DNA of 64,000 nucleotides. Origin: Enterobacter ludwigii (GTDB lineage: Bacteria; Pseudomonadota; Gammaproteobacteria; Enterobacterales; Enterobacteriaceae). The notes beneath the pieces were generated by a model. It ran no database searches. It had not been told where the DNA came from and saw only the letters and a list, made by a program, of their open reading frames with translations. The stretch is from assembly GCF_001750725.1 (NCBI RefSeq), contig NZ_CP017279.1, positions 1,984,001 through 2,048,000 on the forward strand. Reading direction: 5' to 3'. Numbering within the stretch: position 1 is the first letter of the stretch; each line of letters opens with the position of its first letter. Made by a program: the position numbers and the translations under genes. Below, piece after piece: positions 30,400 through 39,556 of this stretch.

Positions 30400-31211
30400 T
30401 CTTCGCGCTGCCAGCAGTGGATACTGAAATCCGTCTGGCAGCGAAACGTTGTTTGCTTCGCTAAGGTTTCCCACACGTCCGGTTTCGCCCGCCATGCAAA
30501 TGGCGTCATCTGCAACAACGCTACAGCTTCTTCCCCTGCCAGGTTCATCTCGTAGGCCAGCGTCTGCTCCTGCTTCAGCGTAAAGCCCGCCAGTTGCTCA
30601 GAATGTGGCGCATGCAGCCGAACCTCATCATAGATAAGCCCTTTAAGCTCCATCAGATGTCGGGGACCTGGCGTGACGGTAATGACCCATCCGCCCGGTT
30701 TGATAACGCGTGCCAGCTCCTGCGCCTTACAGGGCGCATAGATGCGGATAACCGCATCCATGCTGGCATCGTCAAACGGCAGCCGGTGGCTCGATGCCAC
30801 GCAGAACGTCACGCCGGAGTAGCGTTTTGCCGCCGCGCGGATAGCCACTTTGGAAACATCCAGACCAAATGTCTGCGCGCCCTTCTCTTGTGCAACCTCA
30901 GCAAACCGCGCGGTGTAATACCCTTCCCCGCAGCCAATATCCAGCACGCCTGCTGCACTGTCAGTCAGATTATCTTCCAGCAATTGCGCGACGGCCTCTC
31001 TGAGTTGCTGATAGTGCCCGGCGTCGAGAAATGCCCGGCGTGCCTGCATCATCTCAGCACTGTCACCCGGATCGCGCGAGCGCTTATGCTGCACCGGCAG
31101 AAGATTCACGTAGCCTTCTTTCGCCATATCAAACTGATGTCCCTGCGGACAGGCATAACTTTTTTCTGATCGCGTCAGACGCGCGTGGCAAAGGGGACAA
31201 CTGAAGGACAT
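30396..31211 (-). CDS. rlmA: 23S rRNA (guanine745-N1)-methyltransferase RlmA
   Basis: The 271-residue SAM-dependent enzyme methylates G745 of 23S rRNA. The N-terminal zinc finger uses C5, C8, C21 and H25 (CPLC...CPQGH). The Rossmann core has [11 protein letters not shown] (motif I) and the later [11 protein letters not shown]. It is two residues longer than the E. coli protein. It is convergent with mntP and lies 68 bases from the PBP gene stop. Confidence 0.95.
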   Translation of the reverse strand: MSFSCPLCHARLTRSEKSYACPQGHQFDMAKEGYVNLLPVQHKRSRDPGDSAEMMQARRAFLDAGHYQQLREAVAQLLEDNLTDSAAGVLDIGCGEGYYTARFAEVAQEKGAQTFGLDVSKVAIRAAAKRYSGVTFCVASSHRLPFDDASMDAVIRIYAPCKAQELARVIKPGGWVITVTPGPRHLMELKGLIYDEVRLHAPHSEQLAGFTLKQEQTLAYEMNLAGEEAVALLQMTPFAWRAKPDVWETLAKQTTFRCQTDFSIHCWQRED

Positions 31212-31278
31212 GGCAACTCCGGGGCGTAAATCAAAGGGCGAAGTGTACCGCTATTCGCCCCGGTATAAAACGCCTGGG

Positions 31279-32997
31279 TTAACGCATGACGATAAGGTGC
31301 GAGGAATCAGGCGCCAGACCATCGGGTTTGACGTTCTCAAGACGCAATACGTTACCCATAATCTCGCTGAATACCGGTGCGGAGACGGCGCCGCCATAGT
31401 ACGCCCCGTTTTGAGGATCGTTAATCACGACCACCAGCGCAAAACGCGGATCGCTGGCAGGCGCGACGCCCGCGGTATAGGCGACATATTTATCGACATA
31501 TTTGCCGCTGTCATCGATTTTCTTCGCCGTACCGGTTTTCACCGCCACACGGTAATCACGCACCGCAGCCTTAACGCCGCCCCCGCCCGGCAGCGCAACG
31601 CTCTCCATCATATGCTCGACCTGATGAGCAATCTCTTCCGGCATGACTCTGTGCCCGATAACGGGCGGATCGATACGGGTAATTGAGAGGGGTCGTTCCA
31701 GCCCGAAGCCGCCGATGGTGGCATAGACGTGCGCCAGCTGGAGGGGGGTGACCATCAGACCATAGCCAAAGGCGAAGGTCGCCCTGTCGAGCTGGCTCCA
31801 GTATTTACGCTGGGGTAACAGACCGGCGCTCTCGCCGGTTAAGCCAAGCCCGGTGTTTGTACCAAAACCAAAGTTCCGGTAGGTATCAATCAGGTGCTGA
31901 ACAGGCATCGCCAGCGAGAGGCGAGATACGCCGGTGTCGCTCGATTTTTGCAGGATCCCGGTCATCGAGAGTTCAGGGTAGTAACCCACATCCCGAATGC
32001 GGTGCCCGTCAAGCATATACGGATGGGTGTCAATGACGCTGTCAGGCTGCACCAGCCCCTGTTGCAATGCCGTCATCAGCACAAGCGGCTTCACGGTTGA
32101 ACCTGGCTCGAACGTATCGCTGATGGCACGGTTACGAAAATCGTCTATTGTCGCGCCCTGGCGGTTATTGGGGTTGAAATCCGGATAGCTCGCCATCGCG
32201 AGGATTTCACCGGTGGGGATATTAATGAGCACTGATGCCCCCGACTCCGCCTTGTTCCAGGCCACTGCGTTATCTAGCGCATCTTCGGTGATGGTTTGCA
32301 GGCGCTCATCAATACTGAGCTGAATATTGTGCGCAGGCACCGGCGCGACTTCCGTCAGATTCTCCACCACGCGACCGTAACGGTCTTCTCTGACCTGGCG
32401 GACGCCCGGCTTGCCTGTTAGCTGGGTGTTGAAACTTTTCTCCACCCCCTCAATACCCTGACCGTCAATATTGGTGAAACCAATCAGGTTTGCCGCCACA
32501 TGCCCGGCAGGATAAAAACGGCGTGATTCATCGCGTAAATTGATACCCGGCAAATTCAGCTTATCGATCCATTTTGCCTGAGCAGGATCCACCTGCCGGG
32601 CAAGGTAGATGAACCTCCCCTGTGGATTCGCGTTTATCCGTGATGACAGGGTGTTCAGGGAGAGATGTAACGCATTCGCCAGCGCCTGCCAGCGATCGTC
32701 AAAGCCCACGCCCCCTTTTGCCAGCACCGTTTTTGGGTCGGCCCACACGGCCCTGACCGGGACACTGACCGCCAGCGGCCGGCCCTCACGATCCATGATC
32801 ATTCCGCGGGGAGCATCAATCGGCAGTTCGCGCAGCGATCGCATATCCTCCTGCTTGACCAGGTTGTCAGGTTTAATAATTTGCAGCCAGGCAACGCGGC
32901 CCAGCAAAAACGCCAGACTGCAAAAAATGGCTAAACAGAGCAGCGCAAAACGCGCCGGCGTGAAATTGCCGGCGGTCGTTATCATTTTCTTCTTCAC
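31279..32997 (-). CDS. PBP3-like class B penicillin-binding protein (second FtsI paralogue)
   Basis: A 572-residue peptidoglycan transpeptidase closely related to FtsI, the septal enzyme. An N-terminal membrane anchor (about 17-38, ending LLGRVAWLQ) precedes the pedestal domain with PRGMIMDREGRPLAVSVPV. The catalytic domain has SxxK at S300-K303 (STVK), a second motif SSD where FtsI has SSN, and KTG at K487. Synteny between rlmA and cspC matches Salmonella STM1836 (PBP3SAL), reported to drive division in acidic conditions inside host cells. E. coli lacks it here. I chose GTG (with GGGG five bases upstream); a TTG 8 codons earlier or an ATG 4 codons later are possible. ftsI itself is not in this window. 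Confidence 0.92.
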   Translation of the reverse strand: MKKKMITTAGNFTPARFALLCLAIFCSLAFLLGRVAWLQIIKPDNLVKQEDMRSLRELPIDAPRGMIMDREGRPLAVSVPVRAVWADPKTVLAKGGVGFDDRWQALANALHLSLNTLSSRINANPQGRFIYLARQVDPAQAKWIDKLNLPGINLRDESRRFYPAGHVAANLIGFTNIDGQGIEGVEKSFNTQLTGKPGVRQVREDRYGRVVENLTEVAPVPAHNIQLSIDERLQTITEDALDNAVAWNKAESGASVLINIPTGEILAMASYPDFNPNNRQGATIDDFRNRAISDTFEPGSTVKPLVLMTALQQGLVQPDSVIDTHPYMLDGHRIRDVGYYPELSMTGILQKSSDTGVSRLSLAMPVQHLIDTYRNFGFGTNTGLGLTGESAGLLPQRKYWSQLDRATFAFGYGLMVTPLQLAHVYATIGGFGLERPLSITRIDPPVIGHRVMPEEIAHQVEHMMESVALPGGGGVKAAVRDYRVAVKTGTAKKIDDSGKYVDKYVAYTAGVAPASDPRFALVVVINDPQNGAYYGGAVSAPVFSEIMGNVLRLENVKPDGLAPDSSHLIVMR

Positions 32998-33142
32998 CTG
33001 AACCCCAGGACTGTTAAACAACGCCCTGATTTAACGGGAAAAGACGGCCAGAGGGAGGGAAAACAGTGCTACTAACCTCGTAGCTTTGCAACAAGTTACT
33101 AACAAGAGCGGGGATGGTAATATTTTGAAAGATAAGGCACAT

Positions 33143-33172
33143 AAAAAAGCCCCGCTATATGCGAGGCTTTAT
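33143..33172 (-). terminator. Terminator after cspC
   Basis: On the minus strand AAGCCTCGC pairs with GCGGGGCTT (one mismatch), followed by TTTTTAT. It separates cspC from the PBP gene, which therefore needs its own promoter in 32998-33142. Confidence 0.8.
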
Positions 33173-33216
33173 GTCTGAGAGTGAAGTACTACGTGCTTCA
33201 GTCAGCAGTGGTTCGA

Positions 33217-33426
33217 TCAGATAGCAGTTACGTTAACTGCAGCTGGGCCTTTCTGGCCGTCCTGAATTTCGAACTCAACGTTCTGGCCTTCAGCCAGAGT
33301 TTTGAAGCCGTTACCCTGGATTGCAGAGAAGTGTACGAACACGTCTTTGCTGCCGTCAGCAGGAGTAATGAAACCAAAACCTTTAGACTCGTTGAACCAC
33401 TTAACTTGACCTTTAATCTTTGCCAT
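33217..33426 (-). CDS. cspC: Cold-shock-like RNA chaperone CspC
   Basis: A 69-residue single cold-shock domain protein, identical in the visible core to E. coli CspC. The RNP1 motif KGFGFITP and RNP2 motif VFVHFSAI are present. CspC is constitutive at 37 degrees, binds mRNA and stabilises rpoS and other transcripts. The ATG giving [10 protein letters not shown] is the family start. It is the second gene of the yobF-cspC unit, 39 bases behind the yobF stop. Confidence 0.98.
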
Positions 33427-33465
33427 TTGCAAAATTCCTTAGAGTGTTTTCTTAGCCCGCAGGCA

Positions 33466-33582
33466 TTACTGAGATAAAACTGAGACATTACTGCATGAGG
33501 CACTAATATAAGGTTCGGCAGAGAAGCGGTATTCAACGACAACGTGTTTACTCAGGACTTCTTTACTGAAAATGCCACACAT
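33466..33582 (-). CDS. yobF: Small protein YobF, shortened by an early stop
   Basis: The start [14 protein letters not shown] and the stretch [10 protein letters not shown] match the 47-residue stress-induced small protein YobF of E. coli, encoded upstream of cspC. Here the frame stops with TAA at codon 39. In the same frame the next eight codons still read CLRAKKTL before a second stop at 33439-33441, the position of the E. coli C-terminus (CLRAKKTI). The product is thus 38 residues instead of 47. I read a single-codon change (Leu to stop) with the downstream remnant preserved. GAGGTA lies 11 bases upstream of the ATG. Confidence 0.82.
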   Translation of the reverse strand: MCGIFSKEVLSKHVVVEYRFSAEPYISASCSNVSVLSQ

Positions 33583-34107
33583 AAACAGAACTGTACCTCG
33601 TTTGACCCAAAACGTGTTATCACACACTATGTTTAATATGGCAAGCCATTTTTAAACATGTCTCGATCCGCCGCACAAATTCGAACTGTGCCGGTATGCT
33701 TTTGCACAATTATGCGCATGACATATGGACAGCCCTGCTCACTTACACAGACTCGCCGTTGCTTTCACAACCGCTGTTATCTAAGACTTTTTTAACATAG
33801 CTCAATCATTCCAGTGCGTCCAGCAACCCGCTAAGAAAAACCCCTACATTGATTGAGTTAGAACAATTTGTGAAAACTTATGCTTAAATCATTGTAACGC
33901 CCCTGTATTGTTACAGTAGAAATACAATGTTAATCCTTCACGCTAAACTGTATTAAAAAGCACCAGCTAATAAAGAATGTTATGCACCAAAATAATGAAA
34001 TTTTTATGACTCTGCATCAAAACAAGGCAAGCAAAACGTTTCGATAAAAATAAAACATTCTTTAGACCTTAGACATACAGAATATATGCAACAATCCAGC
34101 GCTTCGT
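33583..34107. other. Intergenic region upstream of yobF-cspC
   Basis: This 525-base AT-rich stretch lies between yobF and the MBL-fold gene, both on the minus strand. It should contain the yobF-cspC promoter and leader. I see no conserved gene, terminator or clear operator in it. Confidence 0.6.
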
Positions 34108-35097
34108 TTATAAGGATAAATATTCACCAATTTTCAGTATCCTGAAGGAATTATTAACCGGTGCTAAATTATCGAGGACTGCAGTTAACTCTCGCACGGG
34201 GTCATCAAGCGATTCATCAGCCAGTTCAAACACGCCCCAGTGAATGGGAAACGCCAGTGGGCATCCCAACTGTTGCCACAACGCAACGGCAGATTGCGGA
34301 TCCATATGATGTACGGCCATGAACCACCGTGGTGCATAAGCGCCAACGGGCAACGCCGCGGCGTCAATTTTACCCAGCCTTTCCGGTATCCGCAGCAGTT
34401 CAGGTGAATAGCCCGTGTCGCCGCTGAACCAGAAACGATGATGCCGCCCTTCAAACACCCAGCCACACCACAGGGAGCGATTGCGGTTCCAGAGCGTGCG
34501 CATACTCCAGTGCTGCGCCGGTACGGCGGACAGCGTTATCCCCTGCCAGGTGAAACTCTGCCACCAGTCGAGCTCAACAATGCGTCTTGCCCCCCGGCGG
34601 CGAAACCAGTCTCCCAGACCTAAGGGAACAAACAGAGTGACGTCGGGGAAGCGTTTAAGGATCCGGCGAATGGTCGCGTCATCCAGATGATCGTAATGAT
34701 TATGGGAAATAACCACTGCATCGAGCTGCTGGAGCTGTTCGACAGACAGAGCGGGAGGCGTTTTACGTTGTGGTCCGAGGAAAGGTAAGGGAGAGGCGCG
34801 GCGAGAAAAAACGGGGTCGGTCAGCAGGGTGTTACCATCAATGTGCAACAACAGGCTTGCGTGTCCGAGCCACCATACCCCATTTCCCTGCGGCTGCTTA
34901 AGCGTTGCCGGCTGCCACCACTGGCGGATAAAGTCCTCATATCCGTTTGCCGGGGGGCGGGGTAAGCCAGCTTCATTGCGCGCTTTTCGCCAGCGATCAA
35001 CGTCACCGGGCTGATGCCCGACGGGGTCAGTATTACGAAAACCGTTCGGTGTGTGATGTTTCAGGGAGGGGTCATACCAGGGATTTTTCCAGACCAC
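34108..35097 (-). CDS. Metallo-beta-lactamase-fold hydrolase (UlaG/NAPE-PLD-like)
   Basis: A 329-residue soluble protein of the MBL superfamily. The zinc motif HNHYDH is at residues 132-137, preceded by WWLGHASLLL and LLTDPVFS; later ligands lie in PAQHWSMR, FSGDTGYS and FPIHWGVFE. The arrangement matches the YtnP/RomA or NAPE-PLD-like group of MBL-fold enzymes. The substrate is not predictable; phosphodiesterase or lactonase activity is possible. It is not a beta-lactamase. I chose the GTG giving (M)VWKNPWYD, with GGAG six bases upstream; another GTG two codons earlier overlaps that ribosome site. E. coli has no gene here between yobF and yebO. Confidence 0.85.
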   Translation of the reverse strand: MVWKNPWYDPSLKHHTPNGFRNTDPVGHQPGDVDRWRKARNEAGLPRPPANGYEDFIRQWWQPATLKQPQGNGVWWLGHASLLLHIDGNTLLTDPVFSRRASPLPFLGPQRKTPPALSVEQLQQLDAVVISHNHYDHLDDATIRRILKRFPDVTLFVPLGLGDWFRRRGARRIVELDWWQSFTWQGITLSAVPAQHWSMRTLWNRNRSLWCGWVFEGRHHRFWFSGDTGYSPELLRIPERLGKIDAAALPVGAYAPRWFMAVHHMDPQSAVALWQQLGCPLAFPIHWGVFELADESLDDPVRELTAVLDNLAPVNNSFRILKIGEYLSL

Positions 35098-35120
35098 AGC
35101 CACCTCCCGGATAAGACAAA

Positions 35121-35411
35121 TTAACGCTCAGCCACCAGGCGGATAAAGTCATCCTGCTCAGTGTTGTCTTCAGCAACCGCGTCTTTCGCCGACGCTTTCT
35201 CTTCTGGTTCGTTAGCCTCGCACAGACGACGTAACAGCGCATTCTGACGTTTTTGTTGGTCAAGCAGCGCTTCCAGCAGTTCGATCTGCTCGTTTGTACG
35301 GGAACTGGCACGGTTTACGAAAAACCAAATGACAAGCCCCACCAGCAGAACAACCAACGAGATCATCAGGGATGCCATATTTAGCAGCCCTGAATTCAGT
35401 AACTCACCCAT
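35121..35411 (-). CDS. yebO: Small membrane protein YebO
   Basis: A 96-residue single-pass membrane protein: hydrophobic segment at about 12-32, then a charged coiled-coil-like region (TNEQIELLEALLDQQKRQN) and an acidic tail ending DDFIRLVAER. It is conserved across enterobacteria next to mgrB, and its function is unknown. It lies 74 bases downstream of mgrB on the same strand, so the two may be cotranscribed. Confidence 0.93.
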   Translation of the reverse strand: MGELLNSGLLNMASLMISLVVLLVGLVIWFFVNRASSRTNEQIELLEALLDQQKRQNALLRRLCEANEPEEKASAKDAVAEDNTEQDDFIRLVAER

Positions 35412-35485
35412 TTCACCACCTCAATAAAAACGTCTATCTTACCACTGGTGCGAAGGAAGGAAATCACCTTGAGAAAAAATGCGTG

Positions 35486-35629
35486 TTACCACGGAATAAA
35501 CTTATTGATTGCGCAAACGCCGCTAAAAAACTGTACATCCTGATCGCACATCACATTGATAGTCTGCGTCCACAACACCACACAGGCTACCAGCACAATA
35601 ATCAGAATCACCCAGCGTATTTTTTTCAC
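35486..35629 (-). CDS. mgrB: PhoQ-inhibitory small protein MgrB
   Basis: A 47-residue inner-membrane protein, read directly from the minus strand. It begins (GTG) [17 protein letters not shown] with a membrane segment at about 6-24. The periplasmic part has the functional cysteines in VMCDQD and SGVCAIN and ends NKFIPW. MgrB binds PhoQ and damps PhoPQ signalling; in Enterobacteriaceae its loss raises colistin resistance. Here it is full length with both cysteines, so presumably working. CGGAG lies six bases before the GTG. I could not place a clean PhoP box in the 159 bases between it and yobH. Confidence 0.93.
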   Translation of the reverse strand: MKKIRWVILIIVLVACVVLWTQTINVMCDQDVQFFSGVCAINKFIPW

Positions 35630-35788
35630 TCCACACTCCGTCTAAAGGCCCGATATAACCAGGTTATCACGGCTATCTTAAACAAGGACTAACTGTACCG
35701 CCATCTGGTCGTTTTCAGAATCATGCACTTGTTTCATAGAGTAAACCGTTTAGGCTTACTGCATGACAACAAAGATAAAGAGGCAATG

Positions 35789-36028
35789 ATGCATTTAATC
35801 ATTCGTACAATTATTGCACTGGCCGTAGTATGGGTTGGCCTTCTGTTAACCGGCTATGGCGTGCTTGTGGGAAGCACCGAAAACGCCGCTGGATTAGGGA
35901 TTCAATGCAAATACATGACCGCGCAGGGCATGAGCACGGCACAATATATTCATTCAGACAGCGGGATCATTGGTTTAACCAACTGCCCGGTTCTGCGTAA
36001 AACATCCGTCGTCATTGATAACGGCTAA
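35789..36028 (+). CDS. yobH: Small YobH-family protein
   Basis: A 79-residue protein, probably exported or membrane-anchored: N-terminal hydrophobic segment (about 3-22, IIRTIIALAVVWVGLLLTG), then a polar part with GLGIQCKYMTAQG and NCPVLRK, whose two cysteines could pair in the periplasm. Its function is unknown. Of two adjacent ATG codons I chose the second, which has GAGG five bases upstream and gives the E. coli length. It is divergent from mgrB. Confidence 0.9.
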   Translation: MHLIIRTIIALAVVWVGLLLTGYGVLVGSTENAAGLGIQCKYMTAQGMSTAQYIHSDSGIIGLTNCPVLRKTSVVIDNG

Positions 36029-36048
36029 TCACCCCGATTGATACTGAT

Positions 36049-36080
36049 AAAAAACGCCGCACTGTGTGCGGCGTTTTTTG
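36049..36080. terminator. Bidirectional terminator between yobH and kdgR
   Basis: The stem ACGCCGCA/TGCGGCGT is flanked by A6 on the left and T6 on the right, serving both convergent genes. Confidence 0.92.
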
Positions 36081-36092
36081 TGCCCGTAAGGA

Positions 36093-36884
36093 TCAGAACG
36101 GGTAGTCGTTATAGCCCATTTGTTCAGAAATCTTGCGTGCGGCTGTATGGAGAATCGCCACATACTCATGCAGACGTTCTTCAGAAAAGCGCAGGGTCGG
36201 GAAAGAGATACTCAGCCCGGCAATGACAACGCCAAAGCGGTCAAATACCGGCACACCGATACAGCGCAGCCCTTCTTCCTGCTCTTCGTTATCTTCGCCA
36301 TACCCCTGCTCACGTACTTTGTCGAGCACGGCCAATAACTCGTCAGTGCTGGTAATAGTGCGTTCAGTGCTGCGCTTATATTCCACGCCTTCGAGGATCT
36401 GCTTCACTTCTTCGCGATCGCGCCACGCCAGCAGCACTTTGCCAATCGCGGTACTGTAAAGCGGATTACGACGACCGATGCGTGAATACATGCGCAGGTT
36501 GTACATGGAGTCGATTTTATGGATGTAGACAATGCTGTCTTCATCCAGTGCCCCCAGGTGGATAGTCTCTTTGGTCAGGCGAGAGATCTCACGCATCTGG
36601 ATATCTGCGCTGCGGATCAAATCCACGTTTTGCAGCGCACGGGCCCCGAGCTCGAACAGTTTCAGCGTCAGAGAATACTTTTCAGACTCGCCTTCCTGTG
36701 CGACGTAACCCAGTGACTTCATGGTTTGCAAAAAGCGATAAACGGTGCTTTTCGACATCATCACACGCTGCGACAACTCTGTAATACCAATTTCACGCTC
36801 TTCTCCGAGCGCCTGTAAGATGCCAAACACCTTCAGCACGGAAGAAACAGAATCTGGCTGTTTATCCAAATCTGCAATTGCCAT
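36093..36884 (-). CDS. kdgR: IclR-family repressor KdgR
   Basis: The 263-residue IclR-type regulator is released from DNA by 2-keto-3-deoxygluconate and controls pectin/hexuronate and Entner-Doudoroff genes. The N-terminal HTH contains ITELSQRVMMSKSTVYRFLQTM (about 33-54), and the C-terminal effector domain runs from about 85. It is nearly identical to the E. coli protein. eda, a KdgR target in E. coli, is also in this window. It is divergent from the yebQ remnant. Confidence 0.98.
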   Translation of the reverse strand: MAIADLDKQPDSVSSVLKVFGILQALGEEREIGITELSQRVMMSKSTVYRFLQTMKSLGYVAQEGESEKYSLTLKLFELGARALQNVDLIRSADIQMREISRLTKETIHLGALDEDSIVYIHKIDSMYNLRMYSRIGRRNPLYSTAIGKVLLAWRDREEVKQILEGVEYKRSTERTITSTDELLAVLDKVREQGYGEDNEEQEEGLRCIGVPVFDRFGVVIAGLSISFPTLRFSEERLHEYVAILHTAARKISEQMGYNDYPF

Positions 36885-37062
36885 TTACCACCTCATAGAG
36901 AGTGTTTTATAAAAATCAGAACCGGTTTTTATTATAAATTCCCGTCATGTTACCTGCAATCGATCCTCGTTTACTTCGTTACAAATCTGCGACATAAAAC
37001 TGAAATAACGATGCTAAAATAGTTACCCTGAGAATAATTTCACACTGAGCTTTTCATCCCTA

Positions 37063-38434
37063 ATGGAAAAAAACCTGTCCGATGGCCTGCCTTTGCCTCA
37101 GCGGTATGGCGTTATCGCCACGATTGTTATCGGTATTTCAATGGCCGTCCTTGACGGTGCAATCGCTAACGTTGCCCTGCCAACCATTGCCAGCGACCTG
37201 CATGCCTCCCCTGCCAGTTCTATATGGATAGTCAATGCCTACCAGATAGCGATCGTGGTTTCACTGCTCTCGTTCTCTTTCTGGGCGATATGTTCGGTTA
37301 CCGACGGGTGTATCAATGCGGCCTGCTGGTATTCACCTTTACTTCACTTTTCTGTGCCCTTTCTGATTCGCTGCATACTCTGACGCTTGCGCGTATAGCG
37401 CAGGGCTTTGGGGGGCGGCACTGATGAGCGTCAACACGGCGTTGATCCGCTTAATCTATCCGCAGCGTCATCTGGGACGCGGTATGGGGATAAACTCGTT
37501 TATTGTCGCCGTCTCGTCTGCGGCCGGGCCAACCCTTGCGGCGGCCATACTCTCTGTCGCGTCCTGGCAGTGGTTATTCGCCATTAACGTACCGCTGGGT
37601 ATTGTGGCCCTCTTCTTTGCTCTGCGCTATCTTCCCGCGAACGGTCCCAAAAGCACGATGCCACGTTTTGACCTTATCAGCGCAGTGATGAATGCCCTGA
37701 CCTTTGGCCTGCTGATTACTGCCCTGAGCGGCTTTGCACAAGGTCAGTCCCTTATACTTACCGCCGCGGAGCTCATTGCGCTGCTGGTGATTGGCTTCTT
37801 CTTTGTACGCCGCCAGCTCGCGCTCCCTGTCCCTTTATTGCCTGTCGACCTGCTGCGTATTCCTCTTTTTTCTCTCTCGATTTGTACTTCTGTTTGCTCA
37901 TTCTGCGCTCAGATGCTGGCCCTGGTCTCTCTGCCCTTCTTCCTGCAAAGTGTGGTGGGACGTACTGAAGTCGAGACCGGACTGCTGTTAACGCCGTGGC
38001 CACTGGCGACGATGGTAATGGCGCCGCTGGCAGGGTATTTGATTGAGCGCGTCCACGCCGGATTGCTTGGCGCGCTGGGGCTTGCCGTCATGGCCACGGG
38101 GCTGTTCGCACTCGCACTACTCCCCTCATCACCCACCGATCTGGATATCATCTGGCGCATGATCCTGTGCGGTGCAGGGTTCGGTCTGTTCCAGTCGCCT
38201 AACAACCACACCATCATCACCTCAGCGCCGCGCCATCGCAGCGGTGGTGCCAGCGGTATGTTGGGCACCGCACGTCTGCTGGGACAAAGCACCGGCGCGG
38301 CCCTGGTCGCGCTGATGTTTAATCTTGCCGGGCAAAATGGCAACCACGTTGCACTTTTCACCGCAGGCGCCCTTGCCACCCTCGGCGCCATCATCAGCGG
38401 GCTGCGCATTACCCAGCCCAGAGTACAGGCATAA
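37063..38434 (+). pseudogene. yebQ: MFS transporter YebQ, broken by two single-base deletions
   Basis: The three consecutive frames together encode a DHA2-type major facilitator protein co-linear with E. coli YebQ (457 residues). Segment 1 (from ATG 37063, MEKNLSDGLPLPQRYG) runs to SFSF. One base is missing at about 37281, where TTC-CTG-GGC is expected; segment 2 then gives LGDMFGYRR...GFGG. A second base is missing in the G-run 37410-37415, and segment 3 continues ALMSVNTALIRL to the end. With both bases restored the length is exactly 457 codons. The last part alone (from ATG 37424, 336 residues) lacks the first three or so helices. It is either a real pseudogene or two homopolymer sequencing errors. 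Confidence 0.88.
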
Positions 38435-38465
38435 AAAAGCCGGGCGGATATCTCCAGCCCGGCTC
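38433..38465. terminator. Terminator between yebQ and htpX
   Basis: Arms AGCCGGGC and GCCCGGCT around an 11-base loop, with an A-run on the left. On the minus strand this is a good terminator for htpX; on the plus strand the T-run is weak. Confidence 0.75.
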
Positions 38466-38481
38466 ATTGCTCTTCTTAGCG

Positions 38482-39363
38482 TTACTTCAGGTATTCACCA
38501 CTGCGCAGCGCTTCAATACGTTTATCCAGCGGCGGGTGACTCATAAACAGCTCGCTCAGCGATTTTGATTTACCGTTAATGCAGAATGCCATAATGCTGG
38601 TCGCTTCCTGCGGTTCATAGCTGGTTTTCAGACGCTGCAGCGCGGCAATCATCTTCTCACGGCCAACCAGTTTCGCCGAGCCGGCATCCGCATGGAACTC
38701 ACGGTGACGGGAGAACCACATGGTGATGATGCTGGCCAGAATACCGAATACCAGCTCCAGTACCGTCGCAACCGCGAAGTAGATCAGCGGGTTGCCGTTG
38801 CTCTCTTCCCCTTCATCGCGGTTCCCGCCCATAAAGCCTGCCGCGATCTGCGCCAGAATACGGGAGATGAAGATAACAAAGGTGTTCACTACGCCCTGGA
38901 TCAGGGTCATGGTGACCATGTCGCCGTTCGCGATATGGCTGATTTCGTGAGCGATAACCGCTTCGGCTTCGTCACGGCTCATGTTCTGCAACAACCCGGT
39001 GCTGACGGCAACCAGAGACGCATCACGGCGGGCACCTGTGGCAAAGGCGTTAATATCTGGCGCGTGGTAAATGGCCACCTGCGGCATGGCGATACCCGCC
39101 TGCTGCGATTGCTGAGCCACAGTATTCATCAGCCACTGTTCCATATCGTTACGCGGTTGCTCAATGACTTCACCACCTACCGATTTCAGTGCCATCCATT
39201 TCGACATCAGAAGTGAAACGAATGAGCCACCAAAACCAAACAGCAGCGCCATAATCAACAGACCCTGAACGCTGCTCGACTGAATTCCTGTCAGGCTTAG
39301 CACGAGCCCGAAAACCACCATCACCGCAAGGTTGGTGAGCAGGAAGAGCGCGATTCGCATCAT
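38482..39363 (-). CDS. htpX: Membrane zinc protease HtpX
   Basis: The 293-residue M48 metalloprotease of the inner membrane degrades misfolded membrane proteins alongside FtsH. It has two N-terminal membrane segments (about 4-23 and 34-54) and the zinc motif HEISH at H139-E140-H143, with a third ligand Glu in the [13 protein letters not shown] segment. Two more hydrophobic stretches follow the active site. Length equals E. coli. In E. coli it belongs to the Cpx regulon; I did not find a clear CpxR box. Confidence 0.97.
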   Translation of the reverse strand: MMRIALFLLTNLAVMVVFGLVLSLTGIQSSSVQGLLIMALLFGFGGSFVSLLMSKWMALKSVGGEVIEQPRNDMEQWLMNTVAQQSQQAGIAMPQVAIYHAPDINAFATGARRDASLVAVSTGLLQNMSRDEAEAVIAHEISHIANGDMVTMTLIQGVVNTFVIFISRILAQIAAGFMGGNRDEGEESNGNPLIYFAVATVLELVFGILASIITMWFSRHREFHADAGSAKLVGREKMIAALQRLKTSYEPQEATSIMAFCINGKSKSLSELFMSHPPLDKRIEALRSGEYLK

Positions 39364-39518
39364 AATTTTCTTTTAACCTCAGTTTAACAAAGCGCACTAT
39401 GCGATTACCCACATCGTATGGGTATTACGGCTATTTTCAAGCATCCATCGGGCGTAAGTCACCAGAAAGACACAACTTTACACAATTGGAAATTTGCCTG
39501 ACGGGAGAATGCGGAACA

Positions 39519-39552
39519 AAAAGAAACAGGCACAATTTCTTGTGCCTGTTGG
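39519..39552 (-). terminator. Terminator after prc
   Basis: On the minus strand AACAGGCACAA pairs with TTGTGCCTGTT around GAAA, followed by TCTTTTTG. Confidence 0.88.
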
Positions 39553-39556
39553 GGGA

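Noticed and set aside
34108..35097. MBL-fold gene as a beta-lactamase or resistance gene romA.
   Set aside because: It lacks a signal peptide and fits hydrolases of the UlaG/NAPE-PLD-like type; the described Enterobacter romA is linked to ramA, which is not here.
35630..35788. PhoP box upstream of mgrB.
   Set aside because: GTTTA-like half sites exist (GGTTTACTC, TGTTTAAG) but none pair at the 11-base spacing of a PhoP direct repeat, so I do not annotate it although PhoP control is known for E. coli mgrB.
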